Shown here piece by piece: positions 32,309-41,333 of a DNA stretch of 64,000 nucleotides. The notes under the pieces are model-generated. The model searched no databases. It was not told the DNA's origin and saw only the letters and a program-made list of their open reading frames with translations. The position numbers and the translations under genes are program-made. Position 1 is the stretch's first letter. Each line of letters opens with the position of its first letter. This DNA comes from Parietichytrium sp. I65-24A (taxonomy: Eukaryota > Sar > Bigyra > Thraustochytrida > Thraustochytriidae). The stretch covers positions 436,843 to 500,842 of the forward strand of contig BLSF01000024.1 of the NCBI GenBank assembly GCA_012862575.1. Direction: 5' to 3'.

Positions 32309-32707
32309 TCACACGTGGTTCAGATAGATAGGAAACCTCGTTTCAATAGGTTTTCGACACACGTGGCAGGTATCCAGCAGCGCTGAACACGACTTGCACG
32401 CAACATGCCCGCACTGAAAGGAGGTGGCGTGGTGCTTTGCGGACCTGAACGGCTCCAAACAGATTCCGCACCCGGGCTCCTCGCTTCGAAAGTCTTCTGC
32501 AAAAGTTTCCCCGGCAACATCGGTGGTCCTCGACTTGTACACATATCCAAGCGCGAACATTACCACTCCCCCGATGCCCAAGCAAGCCAAGCCGATCGGA
32601 CCGAGCCGCATTCCCACCAACGCCGCGCTGGCAGCCGCAAGCACGCCTGCGTGGGCATACTTTTCATCTTCCTGACGGTCCTTACTCCCGCGCAATTTGA
32701 AGCTCAT
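32309..32707 (-). CDS. Small membrane-anchored RING finger protein
   Basis: The 132-residue protein starts at a true ATG (MSFKLRGSKDRQEDE). It has one or two hydrophobic segments at about residues 20-58 (GVLAAASAALVGMRLG; GLACLGIGGVVMFALGYVY). A C-terminal C3HC4-type RING follows (CGICLEPFRSAKHHATSFQC, then GHVACKSCSALLDTCHVCRK). RING proteins of this type recruit ubiquitin-conjugating enzymes. A C-terminal RING next to membrane segments recalls MUL1 or inhibitor-of-apoptosis-type RINGs, but the protein is much shorter. It resembles the product at 36289-36678 in size, membrane segment, C-terminal RING and spacing of the last Cys pair. Confidence 0.7.
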   Translation of the reverse strand: MSFKLRGSKDRQEDEKYAHAGVLAAASAALVGMRLGPIGLACLGIGGVVMFALGYVYKSRTTDVAGETFAEDFRSEEPGCGICLEPFRSAKHHATSFQCGHVACKSCSALLDTCHVCRKPIETRFPIYLNHV

Positions 32708-34401
32708 TTTCTTGTGCCGGGTCTACCCACCTCTCGAATCTTCCTATCCCACCACACAGTCCTCGGGCACCAATGTAGACCCCAACGTCTTGCGCACCAG
32801 TTCAAGCCACAGCTTAGGCAACAAGAGAACCGCAACTACCAAAGTAAAACACACTCCAGAGGTAGGTCTCCAGAGCACCGCACCGCTTCTTTTACTATGT
32901 TGACTCAAGAAAGACCTGTGTTTTCAGCTATGCCAGCCTGTCCGTTCAATATGTTCAAACCGTTCAAACCGTGCACATGCACACTCTTCGCGACTCCTCG
33001 GTGGCGCCCTGTACGCGTCGCCCTTTATCGCCCTTTATCGCTCTTTATCGCTCTTTCTTTTTCGCTCTTTACCAAAAGAGAAAGAGAGAGAGAGAGGCAA
33101 GGGAAGAGAGGGAGAGTTGGCTGAGAGTACTTATGCTTTTCTGTAAGAGTGCGAGTTGCCTATCATTCCTTGCTTTTACCCTGGGGCACTCTTAGAGTAT
33201 TATTTGGGTGGGGTAGTAGTGTTGCATTGGTCAAGAGTGGAAAATGAAGTCTCTTGTTGCTGCAAAGCTGGCGAAAGAATGAACTTGGTGATGATTTTGA
33301 TGGATGACTGATGATTGGATGTTGTTTGAAATGAATTATGGTTATTTGTTTGTTCATAACGCCTTTCTCCAGCTCCTCTCAGAGCTTGAGCGAATAGATT
33401 GATTGCTGTGTGTCTTGCTTCCGGGCAGATCAAACGAAAATGGATGGGCTTCTACGAGCTACTATCGAAGAAGTTTCTTTCTTTACTTCCTAGGGGAAAA
33501 GTTACTGCTCCGGCTAAATGGCATTACATATGACTAATAGTGATTTTATATGGGCGAAAGGGTAGAGATTATGACTGATAAGTATTATGTTAATAGCCGC
33601 ACTAAGTAATTTTAATGACTACTACAGAACATAACGTGCGTCAGATTACGTCAGCATGGATTACGTCATCATTTTATCGCTGTTTTTTGTCCTCTTTTTT
33701 TGTCTTTTTCTCTTCTTTTTCTTTCTACTTTCTTTTTCTTTAATTTGAATATATAACACTCCTATCATTTCTACTATTAAGCTTAGGCGATCTTGACGCC
33801 TTTGTTAAGATGCTACTAGCTTGTTTTTTTCCCCTCCCTCGCGAACAGTACGCTCGTCTTAGTAAAATGCCTATGTAATGTACTGTAGTCGATCAGTGTA
33901 CGCGAGGACCACTACGGAAGCATACACGCATACGCGGGATATCGTACTAGGGGAAATTACCCACAGATGCATAGATAAACTCACGAACAACGATCTGACA
34001 ATCTGAAAAGTTGTTTGTTTGTTTGTTTGTTTGTTTCTCTCTCACTTGGTTTGGAGAAGAAACAACAAGTGCGAGAAGAGCGAGCGGCGTATTGATAAGG
34101 TTTGACGATTCGTTGAGTTAGTTTGACGCGCAGAATCCGAAAGATACAGGGCTTGGGTCGAGGAAGGACGTCTTATTGGCCGCATTTTGGCTTGCGGCGC
34201 GGGCTTGGTATGCGTAAAGTTGTAACCTGGGAACAAGAATATACACGGTTGGCTGAGGTTTTCGAGGTTCGGAGACGCGTTAAAATTGCCGAATTCGCTA
34301 TATTCACAAAACCTTAGGGGCTACAGAAGGGGGCTCACTTTGGTCAGCGACATCGAGGTGTGCTAGCAGGGGATGCTTTAAGTCGCACTCGAGTCTGAAG
34401 C
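32708..34401. other. 1.7-kb intergenic region
   Basis: Short frames only, mostly the antisense shadow of the RING gene. Contents include a CCCTTTATCG/CTCTTTATCG repeat near 33022-33055, a GA run near 33078-33095, T-rich sequence near 33680-33745 and (GTTT)n near 34012-34036. The ends should carry the promoters of the divergent RING and DUF6729-like genes. Confidence 0.5.
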
Positions 34402-36171
34402 ATGGCTGGCAGACACGGACGAGGGAAGCATGTGGCAAATATGCATCAACATCAGCAGCAGCAGCAGCAGCAGGATTTGACCCGTTTCGTGGTGGCCGGA
34501 GACCACAGTGGAGACATACATCGCCAGCTGCAACATTCAGATGCCCCGGCCGACCGTCACTTACTTGACCATCACAATGCCCAGGAATTTGTGCAGCAAC
34601 CGCACCACCACAATCTTCATCAAGTAGGCGATGCGGAAGGTGCTCACGGTCTTCATCACCAGCATCACCACCACCCTCACCACCACCACCATCTTCATGA
34701 TCAAACTGAAAACGCAGGGGATCAGCCGCACGGGAGCGCAGATGACGGTGAGCACGAGGGAGTTGATGACCAAGGGGAGGAAGGTGGAACAACACAGGCC
34801 AACGAGGAGTCAAACTCGTACAAGAGGGCGCACGGGGAAGCCCAGATCAATTTTGCGGTGGCATGTATGAAAAGAGTCCAGGCTTGCGAGCGGGGTCCGA
34901 GTGTCCATATGTGGTTTTCGCCGAGAGACGAGTCCCGGGATGAGAGCCTGGCTCAAGATCCGGTGGCGTTACGGTCCAAATACTACCTTAGAGACGTATT
35001 TGTGTGGGAACCGTATAAACAGTTTACGGAAGAGGTGGTCCCCTATTTATGCTGCTCCAACTGCAAGTTCCCCAACCCCTATAGCGGCGGGAAGCGATCG
35101 GGGCACATGGGATTTCGAAAGGTCCTAGGAGTTACGGAATACTTTATTCTGGCGTACGCTCGAGTGAAATGCGAAAAGTGTAAATTGTCCTTCTCTACCA
35201 TCGACAAGGCGGTAATACAAGGACTTCCATCGATGGTACGTAACGCTTTCCCAATCGTGCTTCGGAGAAACTTTGCTTTCACAAGAGAGCTCAGAGAAGA
35301 TTTGAAGATGCTTTCAAATTACTGCGGTCCAAAAGCGATTGCAGATATTATGCACCTCAGGTACAATCACGAATACGAGAGAAAGCGGAAGAGCTACTTG
35401 GCACAGCTGCGTCTCTCGGAAGACCAAAAGAAACTGATTCCCATGGTTGAGCAAAAAGTAGATCGCGCAGAATTGAAAGAACTCATCATTCGACCAGCAA
35501 AAACCAAACGTCTTCGAGGAAGAGAGGCGCTCGAGAAAAGAGAGGTATTCCTAAAGAGCTTTGGGCAGCACAAGGTGCAGAAGCTTAGTGAGCTTCACAC
35601 GCGCGTCCAACGGACAGACCCTTCCTGGACCTCCCAGTTCAAGTACATTCACAAACTTGGGGAGGGAAGTATTGTGAAAGCACATGAGCTGGCAGAATTC
35701 CCGATAGAAAAGTTCAAGGCACACGGCATGCCAGATTGCGAGGCGTACGAGCTGTTCTTGGTCTCTGGCGAAAATCCGGAGCAAATCCCAGCGCGGATGA
35801 AGAAGGCTTCGAGCAAGCAAGATGCGTACAAACTCGTCAAGTCGTGGGTCATGAATGCGCGGGAGGCCCTCGAAAACGTCGTCACTGAGGCTTCGACGAG
35901 CGTTTTGCAGTGGTCTGACCAGAACGCATCATCGAACCCACCGCCACCGTCCGCAGATAGCGGACATGCTGACATCGAGATCCCACCGGCGGCGCCTAAC
36001 GAAGGTCCACCGATCGAAGCTGATACTACACCAGATGCAGTTTTGGAGGCTGCTGCTCCTTTCGGATCGTACGCGGATGAGAACTTGTTCCGAGGACACA
36101 TGTTTTACAAGAATACGGTCAAGTCGATCATTGTCGGAAGGAATGATGAAAATAAGGCAGAACAGATTTAG
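34402..36171 (+). CDS. DUF6729-like zinc-binding protein (transposon-associated family)
   Basis: The 589-residue protein has Gln- and His-rich runs in its first 110 residues. From about residue 170 it shows a module with two CxxC pairs (CCSNCKFPNP near 216; VKCEKCKLSFST near 255). These are followed by LPSMVRNAFPIVLRRNFAFT and a helical region containing CGPKAIADIMHLRYNHEYE. This order (CxxC, hydrophobic strand, CxxC, then LP-x-x-V-x-x-x-FP-x-x-L) matches my recollection of the DUF6729 domain, which in fungi and protists often accompanies transposon-encoded proteins. No transposase catalytic motif, terminal repeat or target-site duplication was recognised, so it may be a domesticated host gene. 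The C-terminal 100 residues are acidic and Pro-rich. The start is a true ATG. Family assignment is from memory and moderate. Confidence 0.5.
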   Translation: MAGRHGRGKHVANMHQHQQQQQQQDLTRFVVAGDHSGDIHRQLQHSDAPADRHLLDHHNAQEFVQQPHHHNLHQVGDAEGAHGLHHQHHHHPHHHHHLHDQTENAGDQPHGSADDGEHEGVDDQGEEGGTTQANEESNSYKRAHGEAQINFAVACMKRVQACERGPSVHMWFSPRDESRDESLAQDPVALRSKYYLRDVFVWEPYKQFTEEVVPYLCCSNCKFPNPYSGGKRSGHMGFRKVLGVTEYFILAYARVKCEKCKLSFSTIDKAVIQGLPSMVRNAFPIVLRRNFAFTRELREDLKMLSNYCGPKAIADIMHLRYNHEYERKRKSYLAQLRLSEDQKKLIPMVEQKVDRAELKELIIRPAKTKRLRGREALEKREVFLKSFGQHKVQKLSELHTRVQRTDPSWTSQFKYIHKLGEGSIVKAHELAEFPIEKFKAHGMPDCEAYELFLVSGENPEQIPARMKKASSKQDAYKLVKSWVMNAREALENVVTEASTSVLQWSDQNASSNPPPPSADSGHADIEIPPAAPNEGPPIEADTTPDAVLEAAAPFGSYADENLFRGHMFYKNTVKSIIVGRNDENKAEQI

Positions 36172-36288
36172 CCCATGTTGCCCGAATTTTTTGAGTGTGA
36201 GAAATAAGTCCAGAGGTGCAAAAAAGAAGTGGGGGAAAAAAAAGCTATTAACAAAAATTGTGTGTACAAGTCAAGATTACAGCTCTCG

Positions 36289-36678
36289 TCACTGAACCAG
36301 CTTGCGGTTGAACGTGCGTTTGCCGCACACTTTACAGTCGTCCATCTCGTATGCACAGTCCTGGCACACAACATGTCCGCAGTCCAATTCGTACGCCTTA
36401 CACACTGCGCCATCCGCTAGTCCGGCGCAAGCCGTGCATTTGATGGGTCCATCGTCGCTTTCCATGCATTCCTCCAGTGCCGCTCGCCTCTGCTCGGCCC
36501 TCTGAGCGTCCAGCTGCGCCTTGAACTCCCGCTGCTCCTCTCTATCGCGCTCGGATCTCGAACGCTCCGCAGTTTCCATGGCAACCAGCCCCAACGCCAT
36601 GAGACCGAGACCAGCAGCGGCGGCCAGACCCTTCTTCAACGCGCCACCGCTCGAGTTGTTGCTCTTCCTGTTGCTCAT
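36289..36678 (-). CDS. Second small membrane-anchored RING-type protein
   Basis: The 129-residue protein starts at the true ATG at 36678 (MSNRKSNNSSGG). A hydrophobic segment (about residues 14-36: GLAAAAGLGLMALGLVAME) leads into a charged Arg/Glu helix of about 45 residues. A compact C-terminal RING-like module follows (IKCTACAGL; CGHVVCQDCAYEMDDCKVCG). Its order of membrane anchor then terminal RING, and the pattern CGHVxCxxC with CxVC, parallels the gene at 32309-32707. The pair brackets the DUF6729-like gene, whose stop codon lies 118 bp away on the other strand. It is probably a membrane-bound E3 ligase; the target is unknown. Confidence 0.7.
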   Translation of the reverse strand: MSNRKSNNSSGGALKKGLAAAAGLGLMALGLVAMETAERSRSERDREEQREFKAQLDAQRAEQRRAALEECMESDDGPIKCTACAGLADGAVCKAYELDCGHVVCQDCAYEMDDCKVCGKRTFNRKLVQ

Positions 36679-37429
36679 CCTCCACACTTTGAGCACTGGC
36701 ACCGACCGACCGTGAATGACCGTGAATGACCGTGAATGGCAGTCTTGTCAACCGCGAGAGGTCGACACACAAACACAAACACAAACACGCACAAAGAAAC
36801 AAAGAAACAAACACAAATACAAAGCAAGCAAAGCTGCCAAGCTTCCTTCCGCACCGTTCACGTTGGCTCACTCAGTCTGCGAACTGCGAATACTTTCAAT
36901 ACTTTCAATACTTTCAATCGATCAATCAGTGATCGTCTGTTGATTGATCGATTTGGATTGATTGATTGATTGATTGATTTGATGCAAAACAAACCAAACA
37001 AACCAAACAAACCAAACAAACCAAACAAACGAAAGTGAAGAAGACAAACCAAAGAATGCAAAGAAAAGAGAAACATAAGTTTGCATAAAAACGAAGAACT
37101 TCCAAAACATTCCAAAACGATTGACGATTGTGCGAGCCGCCTACGACTCGTCTAGACATTTCCCATAATCACACTCTAGCATAGGTTCGTCGCTACTTAC
37201 TGCACTAATTGCGGAAGAAGTGCTATGGGAGAGTATTGTGGCGATAAGAAGAGTTATGGTTTTGCTATTGTTCGGGATGGTTCTCACTCCCGAGCTTAGT
37301 GTAAATGCTGTGAAAGCCCCGAGTCCTATGATAGGGGGTAGTGGGCGGTGTAGGAGTGATGGTGTGGGACTAGCAGTGGAGTGGTGAGGAGAGTGTGAGT
37401 GGGGAGTGGCAGCTGAACTTATCCAAGGA
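36679..37429. other. Intergenic region with stacked simple repeats
   Basis: In order: GTGAATGACC repeats near 36712-36738, ACACAAACACAAAC near 36769-36800, a 10-bp AATACTTTCA triplet near 36889-36917, (TTGA)n near 36955-36980, and a 9-bp AAACCAAAC array near 36988-37031. No gene was recognised. The region just upstream of the RING gene should contain its promoter. Confidence 0.6.
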
Positions 37430-37612
37430 TAAGTTATTCAACTCGTTCACGATCAATTCATTTGTTCATTTGTTCATTTGTTCTCTCATTTATTCCTTCG
37501 ATGGAAGCGCCAATTCAGTCACAATTCAGATTCAGAATCAGACGTCAGAAGTCAGAAGTCAAGACATAAGCCCTCAAGCAAGAAAATTATGGGTTCTGGG
37601 CTCTATGTTCTA
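37430..37612. repeat. Unexpanded copy of a duplicated segment
   Basis: This segment matches 37904-38756 on both sides of the heptamer satellite. They share TTCACGATCAATTCATTTGT, ATGGAAGCG, CAGTCACAATTCAGA, then AAGCCCTCAA and AAAATTATGGGTTCTGGGCT. Here only about three GTCAGAA units are present (near 37537-37560). Confidence 0.8.
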
Positions 37613-37903
37613 GCTACTAGTAAGTAGTAGAGTGATCTGGGATCAAGCTAGAGGTTCCAAAGGCTCTACGTAAGGGATCTGGATTCTAGCTAGCTAGCTC
37701 GCTACTCTACTAGCTAGCTAGATTGTGTAGTGGGCGCTGTAGGAGTGGAGGTGTCGAACCAGCGGGAAATGGCAGCTGAACTTTGAAAAATGAAATTTTT
37801 ATTATAATTTCGATTTCAATTTTATTATTTATGTTTTGATTTTGATTGAATTTTGAAATACTTCATCCGTCTCTTGAAAGAGATCAAAACATGTTCATTT
37901 GTT

Positions 37904-38756
37904 CAACTAATTCACGATCAATTCATTTGTTCACTTGTTCTCCCATGCATTCCTTCAATGGAAGCGTCAACTCAGTCACAATTCAGAAGTCAGAAGTCGG
38001 AAGTCAGAAGTCAGAAGTCAGACGTCAGAAGTCAGAAGTCAGAAGTCAGAAGTCAGAAGTCAGAAGTCAGAAGTCAGAAGTCAGAAGTCAGAAGTCAGAA
38101 GTCAGAAGTCAGAAGTCAGAAGTCAGAAGTCAGAAGTCAGAAGTCAGAAGTCAGAAGTCAGAAGTCAGAAGTCAGAAGTCAGAAGTCAGAAGTCAGAAGT
38201 CAGAAGTCAGAAGTCAGAAGTCAGAAGTCAGAAGTCAGAAGTCAGAAGTCAGAAGTCAGAAGTCAGAAGTCAGAAGTCAGAAGTCAGAAGTCAGAAGTCA
38301 GAAGTCAGAAGTCAGAAGTCAGAAGTCAGAAGTCAGAAGTCAGAAGTCAGAAGTCAGAAGTCAGAAGTCAGAAGTCAGAAGTCAGAAGTCAGAAGTCAGA
38401 AGTCAGAAGTCAGAAGTCAGAAGTCAGAAGTCAGAAGTCAGAAGTCAGAAGTCAGAAGTCAGAAGTCAGAAGTCAGAAGTCAGAAGTCAGAAGTCAGAAG
38501 TCAGAAGTCAGAAGTCAGAAGTCAGAAGTCAGAAGTCAGAAGTCAGAAGTCAGAAGTCAGAAGTCAGAAGTCAGAAGTCAGAAGTCAGAAGTCAGAAGTC
38601 AGAAGTCAGAAGTCAGAAGTCAGAAGTCAGAAGTCAGAAGTCAGAAGTCAGAAGTCAGAAGTCAGACGTCAGACGTCAGACGTCAGACGTCAGGACAGAA
38701 GCCCTCAAAGAAGGAAACAAGAAAACAAGAAAATTATGGGTTCTGGGCTCTATCTT
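37904..38756. repeat. Expanded copy of the duplicated segment
   Basis: The same flanks as at 37430-37612 surround a long heptamer array. The right flank also has a small additional AACAAGAA duplication. Comparison with the short copy shows that the array grew from a few units within an already duplicated sequence. Confidence 0.8.
37984..38692. repeat. (GTCAGAA)n heptanucleotide satellite, about 100 units
   Basis: The array is about 709 bp of nearly perfect 7-bp units. The exceptions are at the edges: one GTCGGAA near the left end, one GTCAGAC near 38023 and a block of GTCAGAC units at the right end. The period is not a multiple of three and the unit contains no stop in any forward frame, so all three forward frames stay open and read the same VRSQKSE heptapeptide. 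These frames are a by-product of the repeat, not evidence of a gene. Confidence 0.95.
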
Positions 38757-39365
38757 TCCGCTAGGGAATCTGGGATCCGGGTTCCAAAGGTTCTAGGGGT
38801 TCCATGTAATCCGGTTCTATCTAAATTCTACAGGTTCTGCTATCTAAGTTCTATTGGTTCTTGGTTCTTGGTTCTGGGTTCTTGCTGTGCTCACTCGGTC
38901 CTCTCTAGACTAGTCGGCACTACCGGTACTGAGTAATGGAGAACTCTGAGTACTGACATGCACTACTGACAGTGAGTTAGTGAGTTAGTGAGTGAGTTGG
39001 CAAGTGGTTTGGTTTGGTTTGGTTTGCTTTGCAGAGACAGATCTCTCTGAGCGGGACAAGTATACTGTTGCGGAGGGCGAAGAGGCATGCATGCCCGTCT
39101 ATGGCGCTTTGGGCCCTCTCACATCTCTCACATCTCTCACATCTCTCACATTTCTCACGTTTCTCACGTCATAGATCTCGCTTCTCTCACGTCTTAGATC
39201 TCACATCTCTCACATCTCTGACGCCTTAGACCTCGCATCTCTCACAACTCTCACATCTCTCACATCTCTCACGTCTTAGACCTTGCATCTCGCTGCTCAC
39301 AAGCTCCGCGCGAAGCGTCGTTGCAGCCGTTGATGTGGTAAGCAATAGAAGAAGGAGGGTCAATC
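38757..39365. other. Leader/promoter region with TCTCACATC repeats
   Basis: A 10-bp TCTCACATCT-type repeat with CACGTC and CTTAGAYCTC variants occupies about 39113-39290. It ends roughly 75 bp before the coiled-coil gene's start. GGTTC-rich runs lie near 38830-38885. Nothing coding was recognised. Confidence 0.6.
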
Positions 39366-41333
39366 ATGTCGGAGGGGAAGCCCGCCGCGCAGGTGTGGTC
39401 CAAGGAGAAGTTTCTTGACATCATCTTGAAGCAAAAGCAGCAGCTGGCTGACAGCGAAGCTCGTGCGAAGGAGCTTGCGAGCCAGCTGAAAGACTCGCAG
39501 TCTGCGAATGAAGAGCTGAGAAACAGGGAGAGGTTTTTGGAAAGACGCGAAAATCAGCTCCAGGAACTCGAGAAGCAGATTAAGGAGCGAAGCTCCGTCC
39601 TGAGCCCGAAGGGAAATCAGGAGCTTGAAGAATTGAAGCGGACGATCGACCAACAGGCGCAGCAGCTAGAGAGCGTAGAGCGGGAATTGCAAGGCTCGCG
39701 ACAAGCCTGTGCGAGACTTGAGATTGAGTTGGAGGCCGAGGTCAATGCTCGAGTCGAGAAAAATGAGGGGGAGGAGCCTTCCGCATCAGCTGATGCGCAG
39801 CAAGCTCAGTCGAAAAGCTTGGACTCGGGGGTCGAGGATGATACAGAAAGCAAGTTATCTGAGCTGGTGAGAGCGATCGAAGACCTTACTCAAGAGTCAC
39901 AAAAACGGGAGTCTGAACTTAAAATGCAGCTGCTGCATCAAACCCAGGAGATTGAAGAGTGCAAAAAGGAATCGGAGGAAAGGATTTCCGAGTTGGAAAA
40001 ACAGCTTTCGGCCAAAAGCGAAGATCTGAAAGCACTGCAGAACGATTCGGGTGCCCAACTACTTTCCATTGAAAGGCAGCTATCTCACGCAGTCGAAAAA
40101 TTCGAAAATTCCGAGACACAGACCTCTCAGGCCCAAGCTGAGCTTGCCGACAAGGTGAGGGACGTTCAAAATTTGGAGAAGGAGGTAAACGAACTAAAGC
40201 AACAATTGGCCATGGAAGCTGCTGAGCGCGAGGAGATTGAAATGGCCCTCAAGTCACAGCTGCAAGTGCTCGAAGAGGAGCAAATCGCTAGACGGGCTTC
40301 ACAGGAGGAGTACGAGTTCAAGTTCTCCGAGCAATGTGGTGAGATAGACTCTCTTCGTAAAGAGCGAGACGGGATTAAAGAGGACCTTCAGCGGGCCACA
40401 GAAAGCACTGATGAGCTGCAGAAGCTCTTGCAAGCGGAGAAAGAAACGGTAGCTGAACTAGACTCCACACTCTCGCGAGCCAGAGCCGACTTTGACAACC
40501 TCTCCGAGGACCATACATCTGTCCAGGAAAAGCTTGCCACTGGTCAGGACCATGAAGCGGAGCTGTTAGGATCAGTTCGCACTTTGGAGGAGAGGTTGGT
40601 CGAGATGGAGGAGAAACTGTCCAAGAGCACACAATTGACGCAGCAAATCGAAGTCGACGCGAAGAGCAAAGCTGCCGAAATGGAGAAGCTTGCAGAAACA
40701 ATCAAGGGCCTGGAGTTTAATTTTGAACAGCAGAAGAGTCTGCTTGTTATTGCGGAAGAAAAAGCTCGAGTCTCAGAGGCAAAGTGCGCCGCCTTGGAAC
40801 AAGAGCTGTCCAGGAAGGAGATAGAATTCGAACAAGTTTGCACCAAAACAAATTTGTCGCACACTAGCGCTGTAGAACAGCTCAAGGCCGCTCTCGAAGA
40901 AGCGGACAACTCGAGAGAGTCATTGAAGACCGAGTTAGACTCTTTGCGAGGAGAAAATGCAGATCTGAGTTCTAAATTGGAGCAGCTTGAGCGTGGGGAA
41001 TTTACGTGGCAAACGCCGCGAAACTCGGACGACTTTCCGCCACCGCCGGTGTCAATTTATCACCCAGTAATTCAAGCCATATTCAACCATTGGACCAAAG
41101 ATCCGCAAAAGGTTGACCTCGTCAACACATGGTGCGACGATGTGGCCAAATGCGAGTTTTTGCCATCTAACAAGAAACTCGAACTCAACCAGCTGAACAG
41201 TGAAGTCGTCCAGGGTTTCACCCAGATGGTGATTCCAATCTTGCGCGCCGCGCGCCCGGATCTTCGCATTCAGTTCCAGACCCGACCAACCATTTCGTTT
41301 TGGTCCCTCCGAATCAAGATCACCAGAGCATGA
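39366..41333 (+). CDS. Long coiled-coil protein with a C-terminal globular domain, unknown
   Basis: The 655-residue protein is coiled coil from about residue 10 to 545, with regular heptads rich in Glu, Gln, Lys and Leu (ELEELKRTIDQQAQQLESVE is typical). After the hinge ETFT-like segment (GEFTWQTPRNSDDFPPPP) comes a compact region of about 95 residues. It is Trp-containing and non-heptad (IFNHWTKDPQKVDLVNTWCD; LELNQLNSEVVQGFTQMVIP; SFWSLRIKI). This C-terminal domain looks folded and conserved in style, but I cannot assign it to a family. The overall shape resembles tethering golgins or centrosome-associated proteins, in which a terminal globular domain binds a membrane GTPase or a scaffold. 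The start is a true ATG. Confidence 0.75.
   Translation: MSEGKPAAQVWSKEKFLDIILKQKQQLADSEARAKELASQLKDSQSANEELRNRERFLERRENQLQELEKQIKERSSVLSPKGNQELEELKRTIDQQAQQLESVERELQGSRQACARLEIELEAEVNARVEKNEGEEPSASADAQQAQSKSLDSGVEDDTESKLSELVRAIEDLTQESQKRESELKMQLLHQTQEIEECKKESEERISELEKQLSAKSEDLKALQNDSGAQLLSIERQLSHAVEKFENSETQTSQAQAELADKVRDVQNLEKEVNELKQQLAMEAAEREEIEMALKSQLQVLEEEQIARRASQEEYEFKFSEQCGEIDSLRKERDGIKEDLQRATESTDELQKLLQAEKETVAELDSTLSRARADFDNLSEDHTSVQEKLATGQDHEAELLGSVRTLEERLVEMEEKLSKSTQLTQQIEVDAKSKAAEMEKLAETIKGLEFNFEQQKSLLVIAEEKARVSEAKCAALEQELSRKEIEFEQVCTKTNLSHTSAVEQLKAALEEADNSRESLKTELDSLRGENADLSSKLEQLERGEFTWQTPRNSDDFPPPPVSIYHPVIQAIFNHWTKDPQKVDLVNTWCDDVAKCEFLPSNKKLELNQLNSEVVQGFTQMVIPILRAARPDLRIQFQTRPTISFWSLRIKITRA

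Noticed and set aside
32405-33124. 239-residue plus-strand frame
   Set aside because: Its first third is antisense to the RING gene and the rest covers CTTTATCG and GA repeats with no domain.
37846-38936. Three overlapping frames of about 300-330 residues made of VRSQKSE repeats
   Set aside because: They are translations of a 7-bp satellite that has no stop in any forward frame. The unexpanded sister copy has no such protein.
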